From the NCBI RefSeq assembly GCF_037975245.1, contig NC_092562.1, positions 9,093,001 to 9,157,000 of the forward strand: a stretch of DNA of 64,000 nucleotides, written 5' to 3'. Within the stretch, counting starts at the first letter, position 1, and each line of letters starts with the position of its first letter. A model generated the notes under the pieces. It saw nothing but the letters and a program-made list of their open reading frames with translations. It had not been told where the DNA came from and did no database searches. Shown piece by piece: positions 59,150 through 64,000 of the stretch. Source of the DNA: Apostichopus japonicus (taxonomy: Eukaryota; Echinodermata; Holothuroidea; Aspidochirotida; Stichopodidae). The position numbers and the translations under genes are program-made.

Positions 59150-60793
59150 TAGTGTTCGACCGATTGTATGACAATCGGTTTTACCGATAACCGATTATTT
59201 CCTGTGACAATTGGCCGATTGCCGATTACCGATTATTTCAAAATTTTCGTGGAACTGGCCTAATGTATGATTTAGTGTTATGCATGATTACCAACTTCTA
59301 AGAACACTGTAATACACACATAGGGCGATGTACGATTATAACGAGGCGTCGCAATATTGCAATCCCGCCACAACACAGTACTGTACAGACTACAGAAGGG
59401 GGAAAATAGTAGCCATTAGCTACGAAATGAAAAGCAAAAAAGTTAGGGACAGGTTTTACAACTGCTATTAAAACCATTATCAGTGTTGCAACTCCAACGT
59501 AAATAAAGTAAAAAGTATATCGCACGTCAATAAAACATTCGTTTTTTCGTTAGCTGATATCGAAATATATAATCTGATATGAAAAAAAATGTGTAGGCCT
59601 AAGAGTAAGTTGGCCTGACGTTTCGATCCTAGTAGGATCGAAATGTAACGCCACATTATTTGTAACATATTCTTACACAGGCTCTTTAGTGGATAAGCAG
59701 TTTGCTAACAGTTTTATTTTATTATGAAAAATAAAACATTCCCGAACGTTTGTTTCAAGTTTTCAATGACTACCATCTGCGCGGTAAAACTTCCGATCGA
59801 ACGAACGTTGTTTCAAACGATCATACACAGTAAGTCAATGGCGCTTCTCCATTGACTTAACTACATGTGGGAGAAATCACACACTAAAGTCCCATTGACT
59901 TTGTCGCGGCGTGTCACTGGAAATCAGACTTGCTTTTAGTCGGTTGCGGTAAGGAGTTTAGTTACTGTTAGCACGTATGGGGCATAGGAAAAAAGTTCAT
60001 CGGGTTTTTCGTAAAAATATGCGTAAGAACGTTTGCCTAATCACAAAATACTGTTTTGCAGTTTAACTTCTGAGGAATGTCGCCAAACGTGTTTATGGAT
60101 ATTTAGGTGTATTTGGAGCCTTGATTTCATCATTTTATGCCATTTGTAAAATCTTGGGCGCATTTTCAAACTTAACAGTTCTGAAGCTCAACCGTTCTTC
60201 AGCCAGACTAGCCTAATGTACGTAGTTCTCACAATGAACAAAGCCTAATATTATTGTTTTCACTTTCCAGTTTTCACCTACGGTGAAACGGCCAAGGTGG
60301 TTAAAAAGTATACTTATTTGATGATTATATTTAGTATAGACAATTTTTCTTTCTTATCAATCGTTTAACATGATGACAGGTGGTTTTGTTAGATGCAACA
60401 AGCGAAGTAAAAAAATACGTCGTTCCCCTAAGCTTATCGCGGGAATACTGTGTGATGTTACGCGGGTATACTGCATGATGTTAACTGCCAAAACTGGATA
60501 GTGTATCGAACAGCATTTGTACAAACTCGCGCGAGGGACTTACGATACCGTTACACGGTAGATTAGCGCACCTTCCCCGGCTATGAATAGCATCGAATTG
60601 AATGATCAAAAATTTTTCTCCCTGTGTGGTTGTGGTGTATCAAAAGCGCGGAAAATACAATCCTTTATGTGGAACGTAATAATCGGTTCCAACTAATCGG
60701 TAGCGCAATGGATTTTGCCGATGCCGATTATTTACCGATTGTCTGATAATCGGCCCGATGCCGATTGTCTAACCGATTATCGGTCGAACACTA
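59150..60793. mobile_element. Non-autonomous hAT element, full copy
   Basis: The 1644-bp element has termini tagtgttcgaccgat and atcggtcgaacacta, flanked by the exact 8-bp duplication atcccgac (59142-59149 and 60794-60801) in otherwise continuous A-type intron. Subterminal regions are full of accgatt/aatcggt motifs, as in many hAT ends. The interior carries the hairpin-headed repeat (about 59320-59655) and a short inverted repeat around 59833-59857. No transposase frame was found. Confidence 0.88.
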
Positions 60794-60801
60794 ATCCCGA
60801 C

Positions 60802-61500
60802 AGCAGTTTGTATCACAAAGATTTGTTTCTAAATTTGGTAATATTCTTTAAAATGCAGTTAGCAAACAGCAGAGTGCATGTAGTCATCATGCCCATTGAA
60901 CTGAATAAGCCTATGTCTTTTCATTATCTTTTATAATGTTTCAAATAATAATAACTACAGAGAACATGGACAGCTAAATTAATTTATAATCAGGCTTCAA
61001 GAATAAATGAATTTATTATAGTAAACGTAAAGCCTCAAGTATAGCTACAAACAGCTACCCTGATGATACTGCACTGTGATCCACTTCCTGAACTATAAAG
61101 GGAGGGTTTTAGCCAATCAAAATAGATTTATACATTCAATTATCTGTACCTTGAGTGAGGGACAGGATAATGAAATGGGCCTTTCAGCTATCAGTTTGGA
61201 ATACATTTCTCTTCAATATAAGTCTTGACATTGTCTACCAGCAATATCACTTTGTGATCTCTCTTCTCTGTTATGCCCATATTATCAAGTAATCAAGTGT
61301 TGCATGAACAGAGTTGACAGAGACCAGGAGGTAAATTGCAAACACATGAAAGAATAAAGATTAAGGCATGACAAAGGACCATAACATTTACTGTGCAGTG
61401 TACTACCTGAGTTAACATTAATGTTTATCATAGGATATTGTTAAAGAATGATGAAAAAGCATTTAATAGATCCGACTGCTTCACTTGAAGATAAGCTCAC
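60802..61500 (-). other. Intron, A-type, right of the hAT element
   Basis: This A-type intron is nearly identical to 57000-57691. No additional feature was seen. Confidence 0.6.
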
Positions 61501-61824
61501 CTGCTGAAGGTAGTACAGTACTACAAACTACACCTGCATCTTCACCATGACCACAATTGTCTATTGCTGAGTGTCCGCAGCTTAAAAGGTTGCTTTCACC
61601 ACCGGTGCATTCTACGTCGTCCATGTGAATTTCCCCAGAGCCTTCACCAAATGAAGCACTACCTGGAGCTGAAATGACTCCTGGGAATCCCAACTGACGA
61701 CATACCACTGCAGCATCGCTGATGTCCCAGAAGTCATCACACACTGTGCCCCACTCTCCTTTAAGATAAATCTCAACCCTACCAGCTGTTTCGTTTCCTC
61801 CACTGAGACGAACTGCCCCTTCAT
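61501..61824 (-). CDS. SRCR domain exon, class A, intermediate linker (duplicate)
   Basis: This 108-codon phase 1-1 exon is the N-terminal-most exon in the window. It differs from its duplicate at 57692 by (D)EGAVRLSGG for VGG and EIYLKGEWG for EIYRNGEWG; the rest, including the loop GHSAI and linker STVLPSAG, is identical. Six cysteines and NET are intact. The upstream exon must lie beyond position 64000. Confidence 0.95.
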
Positions 61825-62676
61825 CTGAATTGGAAAGCAAAATGTCTAGTAAACACTATTAACTTTCAAAGGATGAAGAAAGATTGTACAAGTTTAATGA
61901 CAACTCTTCTTTTATGTAAATTTCCCCATTGAGAGCAATCACAAGATACAGAAGCGAGACAGATTGTTCATGTACTATAACAACTCCTCTGTTATGTGGA
62001 TTTCACCCATTAAGATGAATCTCAAGATACAATTTGATAAATGTTTAGGAAAAACGTTACCATTTGGTAGCTACTACTCAAACAACTACTATGTGGATGA
62101 GGAAATGTAAAACAAATTAAACATTTGTTTCTAAATGTCAGTACTCAGTGGACAGCATTCTCTATTCAAATAAATATATTTCATTACTAGCCACTTTGTT
62201 TCAGCAAACTGGTCCCTTATCTGAGATAACAATAGCCCTTAAATATTGCTTCATGTGTTTGAAGTCAAAAGCGAGAATAAAAATTTAACAAAAATATGAT
62301 TGATTGGTGTAGGCTTGCCACATACATCTGAGGACACTATAAGAAAAGCTAATGTCGGGAATGAAAAATGTAGTTAATGCTGTTTCTGAGAGAGAGTCCC
62401 TGAAGAAATTGCTGTTGTATCAACACCGACAGCAGAATAACAAAGCATGATGATCTAATGTGACAATGCTCTGTATATTGCAAACCACAGCAAAGACCAT
62501 TTATGCTTCCAAATGTAACATTTATTAATGGCACCACAGTTTTATCTGTGTTAAAGTGTAAAACAGAAATGTCACCAAAGCACAGACCAACTGGATCTCC
62601 TGATGGCCAATGGAGATTGCTTATGAGAAGTGCTGAAAACTTTCAATTCTTTTCTTGATAAAACCAATATCCCGAC
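61825..62676 (-). other. Intron, A-type, up to second hAT copy
   Basis: This is A-type intron duplicated from 58016-59149 but without the extra 281-bp copy. It ends with atcccgac (62669-62676), the left target duplication of the hAT element. Confidence 0.6.
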
Positions 62677-64000
62677 TAGTGTTCGACCGATTGTATGACA
62701 ATCGGTTTTACCGATAACCGATTATTTCCTGTGACAATTGGCCGATTGCCGATTACCGATTATTTCAAAATTTTCGTGGAACTGGCCTAATGTATGATTT
62801 AGTGTTATGCATGATTACCAACTTCTAAGAACACTGTAATACACACATAGGGCGATGTACGATTATAACGAGGCGTCGCAATATTGCAATCCCGCCACAA
62901 CACAGTACTGTACAGACTACAGAAGGGGGAAAATAGTAGCCATTAGCTACGAAATGAAAAGCAAAAAAGTTAGGGACAGGTTTTACAACTGCTATTAAAA
63001 CCATTATCAGTGTTGCAACTCCAACGTAAATAAAGTAAAAAGTATATCGCACGTCAATAAAACATTCGTTTTTTCGTTAGCTGATATCGAAATATATAAT
63101 CTGATATGAAAAAAAATGTGTAGGCCTAAGAGTAAGTTGGCCTGACGTTTCGATCCTAGTAGGATCGAAATGTAACGCCACATTATTTGTAACATATTCT
63201 TACACAGGCTCTTTAGTGGATAAGCAGTTTGCTAACAGTTTTATTTTATTATGAAAAATAAAACATTCCCGAACGTTTGTTTCAAGTTTTCAATGACTAC
63301 CATCTGCGCGGTAAAACTTCCGATCGAACGAACGTTGTTTCAAACGATCATACACAGTAAGTCAATGGCGCTTCTCCATTGACTTAACTACATGTGGGAG
63401 AAATCACACACTAAAGTCCCATTGACTTTGTCGCGGCGTGTCACTGGAAATCAGACTTGCTTTTAGTCGGTTGCGGTAAGGAGTTTAGTTACTGTTAGCA
63501 CGTATGGGGCATAGGAAAAAAGTTCATCGGGTTTTTCGTAAAAATATGCGTAAGAACGTTTGCCTAATCACAAAATACTGTTTTGCAGTTTAACTTCTGA
63601 GGAATGTCGCCAAACGTGTTTATGGATATTTAGGTGTATTTGGAGCCTTGATTTCATCATTTTATGCCATTTGTAAAATCTTGGGCGCATTTTCAAACTT
63701 AACAGTTCTGAAGCTCAACCGTTCTTCAGCCAGACTAGCCTAATGTACGTAGTTCTCACAATGAACAAAGCCTAATATTATTGTTTTCACTTTCCAGTTT
63801 TCACCTACGGTGAAACGGCCAAGGTGGTTAAAAAGTATACTTATTTGATGATTATATTTAGTATAGACAATTTTTCTTTCTTATCAATCGTTTAACATGA
63901 TGACAGGTGGTTTTGTTAGATGCAACAAGCGAAGTAAAAAAATACGTCGTTCCCCTAAGCTTATCGCGGGAATACTGTGTGATGTTACGCGGGTATACTG
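62677..64000. mobile_element. Non-autonomous hAT element, second copy, cut by window end
   Basis: It is nearly identical to the first 1324 bp of the element at 59150 and has the same 8-bp left flank. It arose by segmental duplication of the filled intron, not by a second transposition. Its right end lies outside the window. Confidence 0.9.

Larger units (their letters stand above)
1344..61824 (-). other. Interior of a giant multi-SRCR gene (24 exons, DMBT1-like)
   Basis: Twenty-three SRCR exons and one hevein-like exon lie on the minus strand. Each has an AG acceptor and GT donor, and each begins at codon position 2 and ends at codon position 1 (phase 1-1), so any subset splices in frame. 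The exon lengths are 321, 324, 330, 339 and 165 bp, all multiples of three, and sum to about 7,698 bp (~2,566 codons). The order of classes, N to C, is A4-BB-A-BB-A3-BB-A-Hev-AA-X-A5. SRCR proteins of this build are known as secreted or membrane pattern-recognition proteins. The first and last coding exons lie outside the window, so whether this is one gene or several neighbouring paralogues cannot be decided here. No transmembrane or signal peptide exon was seen. Confidence 0.8.

Noticed and set aside
1-64000. tRNA, rRNA or other structured RNA genes
   Set aside because: I found no cloverleaf-like or rRNA-like stretch on either strand by eye; a covariance-model search would be needed to exclude short ones.

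Overview
The window is from a eukaryotic genome, most likely a marine deuterostome invertebrate. I would guess an echinoderm, because these animals have greatly expanded SRCR gene families; this is inference, since no marker gene is present. The DNA is AT-rich and spliced, full of intronic transposon remains, and holds no bacterial-style gene clusters.

The backbone is the minus strand. I find 23 exons that each encode one complete scavenger receptor cysteine-rich (SRCR) domain, and one exon encoding a hevein-like (chitin-binding type 1 / CBM18-like) eight-cysteine domain. Every exon has a recognisable acceptor and GT donor, and every exon is phase 1-1. All 24 can therefore splice in one frame, giving about 7.7 kb or roughly 2,566 codons. 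No signal peptide, transmembrane segment, start or stop exon is visible, so the window looks like the interior of one giant secreted or receptor-type protein (DMBT1-like architecture) or of adjacent paralogues. Protein order N to C (right to left on the map): A A A A (61.8-53.7 kb), B B (48.9-47.2), A (43.2), B B (41.0-38.9), A A A (33.6-28.8), B B (27.4-25.5), A (16.6), hevein-like (15.0), A A (14.6-12.4), divergent X (11.3), then five near-identical A exons (9.4-1.3). A and B are two sequence classes. The pattern B-B-A(n) recurs three times and reflects higher-order duplication.

The introns are duplicated together with the exons. 1-9.55 kb is five tandem copies of a ~1925-bp exon+intron unit. 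53.1-57.35 kb is a 2127-bp tandem duplication. 57-64 kb is a ~3.5-kb duplication that carried a hAT element along.

Transposable elements, all intronic, include: a decayed Ty1/copia element with a TTGTC target duplication and a 37-bp deleted 5' LTR (18.66-23.33 kb); two non-autonomous hAT elements with exact 8-bp target duplications (17.43-18.46 kb; 59.15-60.79 kb, with a second copy from 62.68 kb); a TTAA-flanked element at 45.67-46.25 kb whose empty site survives in the paralogous intron; several LINE fragments (30.5, 34.8, 44.6, 49.7 kb); Gypsy-like pol remnants (36-37.6 and 45.0-45.4 kb); and Penelope-like reverse transcriptase relics in the B-type introns. At 50.9-52.9 kb lies a repeat array densely packed with AGGTCA/TGACCT hexamers in DR4, DR5 and DR1 spacing.
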